Origin: Sipunculus nudus
Taxonomy: Eukaryota > Annelida > Sipuncula > Golfingiida > Sipunculidae
Assembly: GCA_026874595.1 (NCBI GenBank)
Contig: CM049306.1
Span: forward strand, 56,667,519 to 56,731,518
Reading direction: 5' to 3'
Length of the DNA: 64,000 bases
Shown: piece after piece, positions 22,301 to 31,310 of the stretch
Position numbering within the stretch: the first letter of the stretch is position 1
How the letters are laid out: each line of letters opens with the position of its first letter
Notes under the pieces: model-generated
Database searches by the model: none
What the model was told of the DNA's origin: nothing
What the model saw: only the letters and a program-made list of their open reading frames with translations
Translations under genes and position numbers: made by a program

Positions 22301-24100
22301 TACATGCAATCAATAAACTTTTAAGAATATACAAATATTCCTGATATAGTGAAATCTTGTAACAAGACCATCTGTGGGAATGGCTGAAAGTGGTCTTAAT
22401 TCACAGGTGGTCTTATAAGACAGGTCAGTTATGAATGACTTGACTGCTTTCAGTTCACCCTAGGGGCTCTTAATATACATTTTGTCTTATTAGACAGGTG
22501 GTCTTTGAGAAACATAAACAGTGCTCTCCTTAAATAAAAAAAAAACATGTTGGCACACCAAAATTAAAGTAAAAGGTCATAGAGAATAAGTCAGGAAAAC
22601 CATTCAGTAAAATTTTACCAACCAAATCAACTAACAAATCACCAAAGAGTTTTCAAAGTATGCGATTCTTTTTTTTTTGTATTTTTTTTGGTGGAGGTAA
22701 CCACCTCCATTTTTTAATGCTTACTCAACTACATATATGTACATCTGCAGAATTCAATTCCGATTTTGGACTATGTGATAGGGCAGTATCAGCTTCCTCT
22801 TATTTTGTATCCTGGTGTTAACCAGGCCCGGTGACTACTGAGTGTGTAATTGTCCCCATTGCTGGGTCATATCACCGAGGAGCCCCCGAAAGGCACACTT
22901 GTTTGTGAGTGAAACAGGCCGTTGGGCACAGCCTTCCTATTAAGCCTGCAGAGGGCGAGCCACAGAAGCCGGTCAGCCACAGAAGCCGGTCAAGAAGAAT
23001 GCGTTCTATCAATTTGTCAAACTGTGTCATTTTGAACTTAATTTATACCCATATAATTTTGATTTTATAGTGTTTAGAATTTCATAAGATTCATTAAAAT
23101 TAAAGTTATCCTTGATACTAAATATTTTTCTCAACACTGAAAAACTCCTTTTATATGTTAATATATTTAGCAAATAATCCTAAGTAAAATTCAATCTTTG
23201 TATACAAAAACCGATTGGATAATGATATCAAGATAATAGGGAACTTTATGATACAGTTATTGCAGCTCTCATATATCATGATTATCTCAAAAACTTGTAA
23301 TTTCCAACACTAATTTCCTTGCATTCATATTGAAAAATCTTGGGTGACAAAAAACTGTAAAGTCAATCTTTTTACCATTGTGTTTTTTTGCTCTTGGGCA
23401 GGAAATCCTTCAGGCTGCCACTGGGTCGTGATAGGCCATGGAAGTGGTTGTTAAAGTCAACTTCTTGGTTTGCTCTCTTTGCGTATCGTTTGTATACATG
23501 AGGTGCCTGGTTTTTCCTCTGATGACTCAAATGCTGACTTTTATTATGGAAGGCATTTAATCCCTGAGTTTTCAGTGTAAATCTCTTAACTTTACTCTGT
23601 GGTGGTTCATATTCATGTTGCTCTTTGTAAAAATGATGCTGTTGTACCACAACATTGTAATTTTCTGATAATTCCAATGGGAAAATTCTGTACTTAAGGT
23701 CATAAAAAAAATACTCCGCAAAGTGAAGGATTTGATCAATTAGTGTCCAGTTACTATCTTTGTTGAGATTAATCTCCGCATACCCAGGTTGCAGAGCTGA
23801 CCAAGTTACCTGAACATTTTTGGACACTGTTTCCTCTATTTCTTCTATTATTTCATTCCCTCCTTTCTGAAGTATTGTTTTCCCAAACGCTCTTCGATCT
23901 GCATCATGCAGCCAGTGGAATTTCTTCAGCTCTCCCTTAATGTATGCCTTTTTAAGTTCCTCATCATCGCAGTGTTCAGTGTTTTCTATGGAGACTGTCA
24001 CTCTGTTCTCTGTGGCATTTTCTTTTTGAGCATTTATCCATGCTCCCTTGCGAATTGTGTTTCCTGTATTAAGGCCATATTTGCTAAATTTCTGAACCAT
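1274..24100 (-). CDS. RBR/ariadne-like zinc-binding protein, gene span (12 exons, 3' end off window)
   Basis: Twelve exons: 24100-23376, 22290-22205, 19201-18088, 17441-17292, 13737-13563, 13116-12895, 8357-8189, 7191-7060, 5979-5822, 5267-5127, 4034-3873 and 1393-1274. Every intron is GT-AG, every phase matches, and the sum is 3354 nt (1118 codons) with no stop. Residues 773-828 form a RING1 (C773, C776, C796, H798, C801, C804, C823, C828). Residues 866-911 form a BRcat/IBR (C866, C871, C891, C893, C898, C901, H906, C911). Residues 978-1118 are helical and resemble the ariadne region. Known RBR ligases take ubiquitin from an E2 on RING1 and pass it through a cysteine in Rcat; no Rcat is visible here. 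The first 690 residues are basic and low-complexity and I do not recognise them. Exon chain is strong; family assignment good; ligase activity uncertain. Confidence 0.85.
1850..3654 (+). repeat. Helentron-like element with ~320-bp tandem core
   Basis: About five units contain AATATGGGTAACAGAGACCT, GATTTGTGCCCTGTTAACAG and a GGTGGCGCCACC-like block. The right end has inverted arms TAGCTCAG (3623-3630) and CTGAGCTA (3645-3652) and stops at CTAA (3651-3654), the CTRR type of 3' end of rolling-circle elements. It lies in intron 11. No coding sequence seen. Confidence 0.72.
3873..4034 (-). CDS. RBR-like gene, exon 11
   Basis: The acceptor TTCCAG and donor CAG/GTAACA bound 162 nt (54 codons). It ends with the helical stretch RLYQALGQETERFFLNVLFK, in phase 0 at both ends. 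Confidence 0.82.
4585..5082. mobile_element. MITE with TTAA-type ends, copy 1
   Basis: It begins TTAA-AGGGGCCCAATCACC and ends AAGTCCCT-TTGA, so one TTAA flank is changed by one base. The interior shares ATCAGGAGATGCCCTGACTG with the copy at 31311-31816. It lies in intron 10. The ends suggest a piggyBac-like source, by inference only. Confidence 0.72.
5127..5267 (-). CDS. RBR-like gene, exon 10
   Basis: The acceptor TTTCTACAG and donor CAG/GTCAGC bound 141 nt (47 codons). The peptide is helical and rich in Arg, Gln and Ala (YKRALQHRWARERWSVAQAE), resembling the start of the ariadne helical domain. Confidence 0.82.
5822..5979 (-). CDS. RBR-like gene, exon 9
   Basis: The acceptor is TTACAG and the donor CAG/GTGTGT; 158 nt in phase with exons 8 and 10. 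It starts GALLETSGAQAVMVLKSAAG and continues with a Gln/Val-rich stretch. This is where a canonical RBR would have Rcat, but the CX2C pairs and GGCNHM-like core are absent. Its first 50 nt are the last unit of a 66-bp tandem array lying upstream, so the true 5' border may vary. Confidence 0.72.
5940..6470 (-). repeat. 66-bp minisatellite duplicating the exon 9 splice junction
   Basis: Eight units, with acceptor-equivalent positions at 5979, 6045, 6111, 6177, 6243, 6309, 6375 and 6441. Each unit has TTCTTACCTTACAG-like sequence followed by the first ~50 nt of exon 9. The 22-residue translation is open through the unit at 6309. A TGA appears in the unit at 6375. Confidence 0.9.
6515..6740. repeat. 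pyrimidine-rich low-complexity tract and (TG)n
   Basis: TTCTTT-type runs lie at 6520-6660 and a (GT) run at about 6715-6732, in intron 8 of the RBR-like gene. No coding content. Confidence 0.8.
7060..7191 (-). CDS. RBR-like gene, exon 8 (rest of BRcat)
   Basis: The acceptor TTTACAG and donor ACAG/GTAAAC bound 132 nt. It encodes VCVQCPCDQRWCFSCLLAPH, then WPASCHQF, matching the last six BRcat ligands (CXC-X4-CX2C-X4-H-X4-C). A second in-frame acceptor lies 84 bp upstream. Confidence 0.87.
7160..7310 (-). repeat. 84-bp tandem duplication of the exon 8 acceptor
   Basis: The acceptor and first bases of exon 8 (TACAG then ACAAGCCTAGTACAT) occur at 7191 and again at 7275, 84 bp apart. The frame between the two copies is open. 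Confidence 0.85.
7311..8188. other. intron 7 of the RBR-like gene, mostly unique
   Basis: AT-rich sequence between exons 8 and 7. I see no gene, tandem repeat or clear mobile-element end. Confidence 0.5.
8189..8357 (-). CDS. RBR-like gene, exon 7 (end of RING1, start of BRcat)
   Basis: The acceptor CTTGTAG and donor ACAG/GTAGGG bound 169 nt. It opens with DKEC, giving the last RING1 cysteine, then a helical linker, then WRWCPRPQCGRAIKL, the first CX4C pair of a BRcat domain. An opposite-strand 62-aa frame is a shadow. Confidence 0.88.
9144..9276. mobile_element. small foldback element (MITE-like)
   Basis: The arms GGGTTTCATCACCAGGGCT (left) and AGCCCTGGTGGTGAAACCC (right) are inverted with one difference, about 90 bp apart, in intron 6. 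No target duplication is clear. Confidence 0.6.
9619..9643. repeat. (CCCT)n microsatellite
   Basis: About six CCTC/CCCT units in intron 6. Confidence 0.85.
10376..10392 (-). promoter_or_regulatory. possible poly(A) signals of the RBM24/38-like gene
   Basis: TTTATT on the plus strand reads AATAAA on the minus strand about 500 bp past the stop codon. In this AT-rich intron such hexamers are common, so this is only a candidate. Confidence 0.3.
10897..11766 (-). CDS. RBM24/38-like: RBM24/RBM38-type RNA-binding protein, intronless
   Basis: A single 289-codon frame starts with ATG at 11766. An RRM covers residues 12-90 with RNP2 KIFVGGLP (14-21) and RNP1 SRGYGFVT (53-60). RRM sequence such as RKANVNLAYLGAKP is characteristic of RBM24/RBM38 (SEB4), proteins that bind U/GU-rich RNA and control splicing and mRNA stability. 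The middle is Ala/Gln/Tyr-rich, as in the family. The C-terminus is a run of five-residue HIQQ/HVQQ repeats before the end ENMQ; vertebrate members also end in MQ. It lies in intron 6 of the RBR-like gene on the same strand. Vertebrate relatives have several exons, so a retrocopy is likely. The frame is intact, so it is probably functional. Confidence 0.9.
   Translation of the reverse strand: MATTGVNTDTTFTKIFVGGLPYHTTSQSLCEFFEQFGDIEEAVVIKDRLTSKSRGYGFVTMSDVEAAERACQDPNPEIDGRKANVNLAYLGAKPKPVQVAAPLVTRQADYTNVASGQYGFPQAVYPSAYIMTSQGIIPVVQPSALSATANTNYMEYQAAIQNQLSNVYNTNILNYQAAALGQLSNAYEASYQGTANPPAATANVATTTAAATNGAYMMPRYTSYITMPPPSPASYMAQVQQAHIQQGHIQQAHIQQGHVQQAHIQQGHVQQGHIQQAPVQQASTQENMQ
10917..11045 (-). 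repeat. 15/30-bp minisatellite coding HIQQ repeats
   Basis: The unit reads TTGCTGGATATGGCC or TTGCTGGACGTGGCC on the plus strand and repeats about eight times without breaking the frame of the RBM24/38-like gene. It encodes alternating QQGHI/QQAHI five-residue steps. Copy number is likely to vary between alleles. Confidence 0.85.
11767..12894. other. intron 6 upstream of the RBM24/38-like gene
   Basis: This may hold the promoter and 5' UTR of the intronless gene. No TATA-type box stands out against the AT-rich background. Short frames at 11797 and 12229 look like chance. Confidence 0.35.
12895..13116 (-). CDS. RBR-like gene, exon 6 (RING1)
   Basis: The acceptor CTGCAG and donor CCT/GTAAGT bound 222 nt (74 codons). 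It carries seven of eight RING1 ligands: CQCC, then ACGHWFCTSCW, then LKCP. The eighth cysteine lies four residues into exon 7, giving the CX4C spacing typical of RBR RING1. This module normally docks the E2-ubiquitin conjugate. Confidence 0.88.
13563..13737 (-). CDS. RBR-like gene, exon 5
   Basis: The acceptor TTATTTCAG and donor CAG/GTATGT bound 175 nt, ending in phase 0. The peptide includes PPTDFDWLYALCGWSLQVFT, just N-terminal to RING1. No known motif. Confidence 0.8.
14560..15537 (+). repeat. Helentron-like element, GAGATATCCTGCTCACAAGG family
   Basis: Units of about 170-340 bp repeat GGTTCCTGAGAAATAAG, GTCAAGGTCATCCATCTTC and GAGATATCCTGCTCACAAGG. The end is an imperfect hairpin (AGCCCTTCAGCC ... 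GGCTGAGGGCT, 15508-15535) followed by CTAA (15534-15537). It lies in intron 4. A relative is nested at 52310-52971. The left border is uncertain. Confidence 0.7.
16852..17240. mobile_element. long foldback element, arms ~90 bp
   Basis: The left arm starts CATTCACTAC and contains GTCAAAACAAAAGG; the right arm carries the same in inverted order with roughly three-quarters identity. Related ends occur around 37758 and 38535. It lies in intron 4 close to exon 4. Confidence 0.6.
17292..17441 (-). CDS. RBR-like gene, exon 4
   Basis: The acceptor is ATTCCAG and the donor GA/GTAAGT. The 150 nt join exons 3 and 5 in phase, encoding a Leu/Val-rich stretch that includes RSMQRGVKLKLRPHFLYPL. Too short for long-ORF detection; supported by splice sites and phase. 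Confidence 0.8.
17442..18087. other. intron 3 of the RBR-like gene
   Basis: AT-rich sequence with a (TA)n run near 17960. No gene or element ends seen. Confidence 0.5.
18088..19201 (-). CDS. RBR-like gene, exon 3 (largest exon)
   Basis: The acceptor is ATTGCAG and the donor CAG/GTAAAC; 1114 nt encode about 371 residues. The start is highly basic (many Lys/Arg, KHGKHRKTRAEKRELRKYKK at about 75 residues in), followed by a Pro/Ser-rich low-complexity middle and a better-ordered C-terminal 90 residues containing LWINLNGVKSNLQHEMYLCL. A 199-aa reading frame on the other strand is a shadow. No domain recognised. Confidence 0.85.
19620..19830 (-). repeat. fragment of the 1850-3654 repeat family
   Basis: One unit is recognisable by TTGTGCCCTGTTAACCA, GTCTCAAAAATAGAG and CTGCAGAAACTGATGAAACA. 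It lies in intron 2. Confidence 0.65.
20250..20650 (+). repeat. second fragment of the 1850-3654 repeat family
   Basis: It shares ATATGGGTAACAGAGACCT, the CCTGTTAACAGATGAC-like block and a perfect GGTGGCGCCACC at 20560-20571. It lies in intron 2. Confidence 0.65.
20651..22204. other. rest of intron 2
   Basis: No gene seen. Holds a TG/TATA-rich simple repeat near 21150-21200 and two inverted blocks related to sequence near 1200 (TATGGTTCTCAGGCACT at about 21883 and AGTGTCTGAGAACCATA at about 22130), which suggests a decayed element between them. Confidence 0.45.
22205..22290 (-). CDS. RBR-like gene, exon 2
   Basis: The 86-nt exon lies between TTTTTAG and GTGAGTAG. It is read in phase after exon 1 (STLKPVVKFSIFHPVS and onward) and ends in phase 1, which exon 3 completes as Phe. 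It is too short for the six-frame view but fixed by both splice sites and both phases. Confidence 0.75.
22300..23370. other. intron 1 of the RBR-like gene, repeat remnants
   Basis: Holds a short perfect hairpin GGAGGTaaCCACCTCC-like at about 22695-22709 and a stretch (22740-22990) with GTGATAGGGCAGTA that resembles, inverted, GCCCTATCATGTAGTC near 42300. No coding sequence. Confidence 0.45.
23376..24100 (-). CDS. RBR-like gene, exon 1 (start codon)
   Basis: Coding starts at the ATG at 24100-24098 (protein begins MVQKFSKYGL). The exon ends before GTAAAAAG in phase 2, and its last two bases plus the first base of exon 2 make a Trp codon. It encodes about 241 residues with an acidic stretch near residues 40-50 and a Lys/Arg/His-rich C-terminal part. 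No family recognised. Any non-coding upstream exon is not visible. Confidence 0.75.
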
Positions 24101-24129
24101 TGTAGAAATGTTACAGTACCAACATAAAA

Positions 24130-25840
24130 TGTCATGATGTTAATGCCCCAGCTTAGAACAGGCAACCATATCAGACTCAGCTAGGTACGTTTTCTTATTG
24201 ATTATGATACATGTATCCAATTTTAACTGCTTGTATAACCAGAAAAATCTCTTCATCAACATTCCTCATTTTAGTCAATCAAGTTTTGATTCCATCTTCT
24301 ATTTTCTGTTCCACTGTCCTGCTTGTATCTATTCATGGAATAACTGAAACAGAAAAAAAGTTAACTATCAATGGATTGAAGAGAAAAAAAATATTTACAT
24401 TAATGTCATTTCATTTTGCTAGGCATGCTAGTTACCATGACAACACAAATTTTAAATGATACACTGTATGCCAAGAACTATTGAGTATTTCAGGTCTATG
24501 CAAAATATATAATGAACATCAGATATAAAATTTGACAGTACCATGCATGCTGTGATGCAAACACAACATATAAAATACAGTCATTACTTGATAATCTGAA
24601 ACCAAATGTTAATATTGTGATTTTTTTATATCAATACTGTCAGGTTGTCAAATCATGAAAGGTGAAAGGGGAAGGGGGCTTAAGTTTGTATTTATATGTA
24701 ATATTACGCATATAAGTGAATAAAACATATTAGTGATGTTGTACACTTTATCATTTAACATTCATCAACATGACAATTTACTTGAAGCACCTGGTCTTTG
24801 CTCTAGCATAAACACAGGCTGACATCGAAGGTAAATGTGAAATCATGATGGATGGCTAAAACAACGTTAATGTCAGAGAAGTAGAAGAGTTCACACCATA
24901 CAAGTCCAAGTGCGAGTTTGAGTCCAGGCCACTTGAATCTTGGTCCAAGTGACATTTGGAACCCGAGTCAAAGTCAAAGTCCAATACAAATATCTAAAAA
25001 GCAATTTAAAATGAGAATATCAGATTATAATATCAAGTTAAAGTTAGTTCACACACTTTACCATAATATTAATTATATTTATGGCACCTGATGCTGAGCA
25101 AAGCTTGGTATACAGTGTTATTTCTTTTGCAATATTCTGTTGGTAGTACGCACAAGTACACAAGTCTTTATAATAAGTGACAGATTTTTTTCTATTGGAC
25201 TGGAGACTGACTAGTTTTTTTAGTACATACTGCTAATGTCCGAGTACAAGTTTGAGTCCAATACTCTCAAGTGGAAGTCCGAGTCCCTAAAAAGTCCAAA
25301 AGTTGCCACTGGCTAAGACAAACAGGCCTGACACAGCCTTGCACACACGAGCTGCTGAGCCAAGGAGCCGTCACATAAAACAAAATGTAACAACATTGGC
25401 TCTTTGCATTCCTCACTGGGCTGGTATCCAGTTCACTGGCAACAGATACATGGCCAAAATAAAATAGTCTTAATGTCATAATAGGTCGATGAAGTGGGAA
25501 TTTTAACTAAATTCAACCTATTATTTAAATAATAAGAGTATGGACTATGGACTATATCTGCAATTGCAACAGATCTGTTTGTGCCATTTTGATCCCAGTT
25601 TGCAAAATGGACATACTTTCTTGAAAATCAATAAGGCCCATCGGAGGTCCATTTCACATCTTTGCCAAAGGCTTTGGTTTATTTATACTTTAATTATAGT
25701 CTATAAATAGATAACATGTGAAGGGTGTTTTAAACAAATTTTACTGAAAATTTCTAGGGTCTGTATAGACGCCTGCAGCAACAAAACGTCTTGCACTGTT
25801 AACGGATGACTATTTCGTTGCCTCCCTATCTATATAGATA
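24130..25840. other. upstream flank of the RBR-like gene, no gene seen
   Basis: AT-rich sequence that may include the promoter. GTCCGAGTCC/GAGTCCAAGT-type short repeats lie near 24900-24990 and 25240-25290. The frames at 24211 and 25267 have no protein character. Confidence 0.4.
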
Positions 25841-25846
25841 GGCCGC

Positions 25847-26003
25847 CCTTATTGACACACGGAGTGTGTCAATAAGGTCCAGCTTATTGACACACGGTTT
25901 AACTGCGCATGCGTCAAATCTGTCACACTCCCGCTAGATGGCAGGGCGTTCACCATGTGTCACTAACACCCCCGTCGTGATACCCAAAACCGTGTGTCAA
26001 TAA
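25847..26003. mobile_element. foldback/MITE pair built on TTATTGACACACGG
   Basis: A perfect 14-bp hairpin (CCTTATTGACACAC, 25847-25860, and GTGTGTCAATAAGG, 25864-25877) sits beside a 120-bp unit whose ends are perfect 17-bp inverted repeats (TTATTGACACACGGTTT 25884-25900 and its complement at 25987-26003). Confidence 0.72.
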
Positions 26004-27940
26004 CACGAGTTGTTGTTACTATAGCAGGTCTTAATTACCGGGCCGTGTAGGAGAAGTGGTGGCTTTGGACTAATCAGGTGTTACCATTGGAGTCCTTTGA
26101 TCTCTGATACAAATGTTTAATATTTATAATAGTTTATTACTTTCAGCGCCTAGGTATATTAATTAGTTTAAAACCTATTTTTATCAGGCGGGGTATTACT
26201 AATTTCGGGGATGAAAATTACATCCCCGATGAAAATTATTTATCTCATTTCAAAATTTTAAATATATTCAACAATTTAAAAATAAAATATAATTTACATA
26301 CATATATCTCTTATAGATAAGTGGTATTTGACTACAATACAATTGTATTTTCCAGAAAAGACAGTTTTATTTTCAGTTTCAAGGATGGGGTGACATTAAA
26401 ACTTCTTCACCATGGCAAAAGTATCTTATTTTCAATACAACAGCAACATATTCGCGCTGTAAGTGCATTTTACTTAGGTTATTGTGTATTTTGGTCTTAG
26501 AAGACACGGGTCGTACTGCTCATTACCGCCATTGATTAATATATTTTATTCACAACAACAAACACATACAGATCAAAATAGAATGGATAAATATAAAATA
26601 TACATATATCTATCAAAATTTTAGAAGCAGTTAGAATGTTTAATATAAGTAGGCCGATGATGTTTTGACTTTTGTGTACTGGATATGAACTGATGAAGGG
26701 GTGTGATGTTTCAAATATAACTTCATTCTTTTTTTTCGTGAGAACATACCCAAAATTCACATGACAAGGTGGATCCTTTCAACCTGAGCTAGAAAGGTGA
26801 GCTCCATGCTTCAGCTGCCCGGCACACCTGCCCCGTTGCCATGTAAACACGGGGATTCCCACTCAGGCGTCCCCAGATAATGACGTATAATCTGGAACCG
26901 AGGCTAAACTTGCAAGCAGACTGGTTGCCAGTGCCCAAAAACAAAACGCTTCTTGTGAATTTATTCTATATCGACTTCGCTTTACATGAACTCCTTGGCC
27001 CCCAATACGGAATGTATCCCATCAACGTAACTAATTTGGATGCTATGTTCACTTGAACGATGAGCAGAAAGGGAAAATACGTATTTTTTTAGTATCAAAC
27101 CTGTTTATATACATACTACATCCCCAATATTCAGAGTTCACTTTTTTACCTTCAGGTAAACGCCTAGCCCTAGATGTAACATTCCGCAGAATCACTAGCT
27201 TTAAAAAATCTCTTCGCCATACAGTATTAAACATTTTAACTCCAAACCCGCTAGATATTTAATGGTTTGAATTACATGTATGTATTTACCTGCAGAGTTA
27301 TCTGTTAAGTGTTTTATCGATTTACATGCTTATTTTTACTTGCATAGTCAAATACGTTCGATGTTATTTTAAGGTATTTATTTTTATGTAATGAATTGTT
27401 AGTAAACAACAGATTCCTGAAACTGAAGGCTAATAAATGTTATATTATCTCTTATGTTATCTTATGTTATCTTATTATAATATAAATATTACTTACCGGC
27501 CTGATTGACCAGTTTGACATATGAATGTATAATATAAAGTAACAGTTGATTTTATATCTAGACGTTGTATAAACATGTTTATTATAATACCTTATATGTG
27601 CCGCCAGGGAAAATAAAAAAATAAACATTTTTTAAACGATTTGCCAAGTTGCCAGGGAACCGTTTAAACAACTCTTCAGCATGTGTGGCGGCGGAAAGAG
27701 AACAAGTGCCTTTGGGCTTTATTCTTGCGTTACAGAGACAATAGGAGATTATTACAACATTAGTTTAATGATTCTAAGAATGTTTGTCAAATATAATGAA
27801 AATTATATTGCTTATTATTATATCAAAGTTTCGTATCGTTATTCTCCTTTTTATCTGAACTTTTGTGACTTAATTTTGTGTGATTATATATACATTACTC
27901 TCTTTGTAATATTCTAGCTCTCAATCGATTTCTGAATTGA
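26004..27940. other. intergenic, no supported gene
   Basis: Very AT-rich. A GC-richer patch at 26790-26960 could be a decayed element or a control region. The small frames at 26536, 27053 and 27681 look like chance. Confidence 0.4.
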
Positions 27941-28003
27941 GGCTTTAACATACGCTAATGCCTAAGTACCAATCAAATATCCTCTCATATTTCTGAAAAG
28001 AAC

Positions 28004-28005
<2 letters not shown>

Positions 28006-28077
<72 letters not shown>
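28006..28077. repeat. (AT)n microsatellite
   Basis: A nearly pure AT run of about 70 bp. Confidence 0.97.
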
Positions 28078-28080
<3 letters not shown>

Positions 28081-28218
28081 TAAAACCCGTAATAGAGAGG
28101 TGCCCTTTGTAGTGGGGTTATAGATTTCGGGACCTACTTTCAAGGGACTGGCCGTAGGTGGCCGTAAATAAGTGGTGCCCCTAAACAGAAATGCCCGTAA
28201 CGAGAGGCTCCACTGTAT
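28076..28218. mobile_element. small TA-flanked MITE-like element
   Basis: It begins TACAGTAAAACCCGTAATAG and ends ACGAGAGGCTCCACTGTATA; the arms are imperfect inverses and both sides are TA, fitting insertion of a Tc1/mariner-type element into a TA run. Confidence 0.5.
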
Positions 28219-29345
28219 ATATAATCTGAGCGCCTTTATTCAGCTCTGTTCTAATTCCTCTTATTCATGGAAGGTTTGTACATCTGTGTCTTGTAAGCCA
28301 TGAAGGTATGTCACCAAAAAGCACAGACCCCAATGAGACCAAAGGTCTCCATATTCCTCGTAAAGAGATCTGTATTCAGACAGTTTATACAGTAAACTTG
28401 ATCGGATGACTCAGCCAAACCTTTCCTTATTCAGAGTTTAGCTCATAAACGTTTCTGGTTTAAGTTATAGTTTCTTTCTAAGCAAAGGCCTCCCTGTGTG
28501 GTTACATCTCAATAGGAACCGAAAGTGCTTTAGACATACGAGTCAAATATGAAACTGGGAGGCTAGCAAGATAACAAGCAACTTATACCAAAATTTGTGC
28601 TTTAATTCTGAAGTTATCATTTAAAAATTGGTATGTAAAGGTAACATACATATCCATGCTATTCTGCTAGTTATATCAAAGTATGATATGGGAGAACTAT
28701 ATATAATCAGCCAGCCATGTTGCTAAAGCTATGTTCATCATTACAAGTCAAGGTTTAGGACAAGTTTACCGCCAAAACGCTCTATAATATGTTATCTAAT
28801 TGATCTGGCGTCCGAAGGCGTCCGATACTGTAGATTACATCATTTTCACAATCGAGTATAAAAAGCGCTATCTTCGAGTGCTCCCGCTCTTGAATGAACT
28901 GAGGTTTACTTCCCTGACAGAACATGCAATGCAGAAGGTAATAATACGGTAGTACAGGACAACAAACAAAAAAGGTAGATAGGCCCACATGTTGCTTGAG
29001 TTCATCATAGATCCATTCTAGGGCCTTCCTTCTTTACATTATATGTCAATTACATGTTTTTAACCATTCTGTTGTGACCTGGTTCTGCATGTTGACGACG
29101 GCTTCTTATCTTTCCATTGCGGAAAGTATAAGTTTAAATACAGGGCATGTCAAAGGTTGCATTTCCAGGCTAACTTTACAAAACCATTTCAGGTGAAGCC
29201 TGATGCCAGTAAATTTCCATGGACAGGTTTGCTCGATGCAGAAACTTTAATTAAACTAATATTTTACACTATTATTGTTATTAGGAAACCTAGACCCCGA
29301 CTCATTTTATTCTCTTGAACACATAACCACACTTATTGTTATATT
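28219..29345. other. intergenic, no supported gene
   Basis: No tandem repeat and no convincing frame. A 68-codon minus-strand frame at 28782 lacks support. Confidence 0.4.
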
Positions 29346-30565
29346 CTAGAAAACGTCGACAAGCGACTTTATGTATCCGCAAAATCACAGAGGCATGACT
29401 CTAAATTTGTGGCATCAGTGATGCCAATTAAACTCCTCATATATGTGCATTTTCATCAACAACATATCTTCATTTGGATACACCATGCCAAAATTCAGGC
29501 CGAGGCACCATTCGTTATCCATTACTGAGAAAAAGTGGATCAATGTATCATATAAAAACAGCACAGCAGGTGGTGCCAACTGTTTGGTCTACAACAAAGC
29601 TTTCAAAGGCGGATACACATGCAAATTGTCAGATTGCTACTTCGATCCACTCCTGAGATATAAGCGATTTTCATCCAGACAAACGGACAGATGAACAACA
29701 CGCAAAAAAAAAAAACAACTTAAATACGAGATTGTGGTATCCATGATCTATGGACATGCACAATTTTAGGCCAATACGGCAAACCACTCCTTAGGAAAGG
29801 GCATCAATGTATTCTATAAAAACGGGGAGGTAGGCGGTACTACCTGTCTGGTCTATGAGAAAACATTCCGAGATGGATGGCCATGCTAGATTTTAGAAAG
29901 TAAATTTAACCACTCCTGAGATATGAGCAATTTTCATGAGTACAAGATGGAGGTATCCAAGATCTATGGACATGCACAAGACTTGGCAGCTGAGTGGTAA
30001 AACGCTCGGCCCTCTCCGCTGGCGACCCGGGTTTGGTTCCCGGTATGGTAATGGTAGCGGGTTGAAGTGCCTCGTCCAATTTAGGTCGGTGGTTTTCACC
30101 GGGTCCTCCGGTTTCCTCAATCTTAACCGACTACAGAACGCCAACTTCCGAGTCACGGATAATGCCTCGTATAAGTAATTATAACTAGTTGTACAATCCA
30201 TGTAAAAATTAAAGTTTACACATGTTTATAACAGTTTCAGGCCAATACGGCCAATCACCCCAGAAAAAGCATTAAACGAATGGGAAATGCACTGATGCAC
30301 GCCACGCAAAAAGAATCTTAGGTGACGCCACCAGTCTAAAGTAAGGGATGGAAAGACCCAAGATCTATGGACATGGATAATTTAACTGAATACATTGAAC
30401 CACTCCTAAGATTTGGGATGTTCCCACTGCGACATCCAGATTCATGATGCACAGAAAAGAGTGCAGGTGGCGCCACCTGTCTTTGTTACGCACAACTGCA
30501 TAGGTGAGCGAATAAATTTGCCGGGTTTCGGAAAGATCGGTCAAAGGTCTCAGCGGAGTTCTGAT
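29346..30565 (-). mobile_element. Helentron-like element carrying a SINE
   Basis: On the minus strand it ends with GTCG-CTTGT-CGAC hairpin sequence then CTAG (29346-29349), preceded by GCGGATAC, as in the element at 50068-51810. The interior has GGTGACGCCACC/GGTGGCGCCACC blocks. Its far end shares TTTCGGAAAGATCGGTC-type sequence with the 5' part of the same family. A tRNA-derived SINE is inserted at 29976-30200. Confidence 0.68.
29976..30200 (+). mobile_element. tRNA-derived SINE
   Basis: The head has an A-box-like GCAGCTGAGTGGTAAAAC and a B-box-like GGTTTGGTTCCC about 30 bp apart. The body contains CACCGGGTCCTCCGGTTTCC, resembling the conserved central domain of widespread metazoan SINEs. 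It is not a functional tRNA: no acceptor pairing follows. Confidence 0.7.
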
Positions 30566-31310
30566 ATTATAGTAGCCTCATTGAGTATATTATTTATTAT
30601 AAAATATATTTATATAGACCGAAAATTTCAGGTAATCTACAAATTTACTGATTATACACATTGCCTCACTGTATCACATATACCTTCAGGTGTTCTGGAG
30701 AAATCGACAATCTATAAATTTTCCAGTCGTGTCGCCTTGCAATAGGAAAGATGGCGAGTAAAGTTTGTAGTATTTCTCAGTACAATTATGCAGTATTTTA
30801 TGGTAAGTTGATTGGATTGAAAATGAATCTGGATTGAAAATAAATCTAAATTGTACATATAATCTTATTATACTAGTAATTATCTCCTACGTTGTTATTT
30901 ACATAAAACATTAAGGGTGTATACTCTATACTTATAAGTGATATACTACCACAGGGATATAATATCAGGATAAATTAACGGAATTTATCCGGATGTACAC
31001 ACTGCGAAATAACAAACGTATACAGACACTGCATAAGCTGAGACTGTACCCTAAGAGCTCACTTTAATGTTTTTTTTCTCATTAAAACTAAAGGCTGTGT
31101 AATTTGTTAAGCAGCTCTCAATTACAAGATTTCCGACATCATCACGGACAATGCCAATAATATGCAGTGTGTATTAATGACAAAACTCGCCCAGAAGAAG
31201 CAGCCATTAGAGACTGACACTGATATTGAGGATTCTTAGGGTAGTGGGATTAAGACCAATTTTTGGCCTGATGACACAAACTAAGATATCCTATTTACAT
31301 ACATCCTTAA

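Noticed and set aside
29976-30045. A genuine tRNA gene
   Set aside because: A- and B-box-like segments are present, but the cloverleaf and acceptor stem do not close and the sequence continues as a SINE body.
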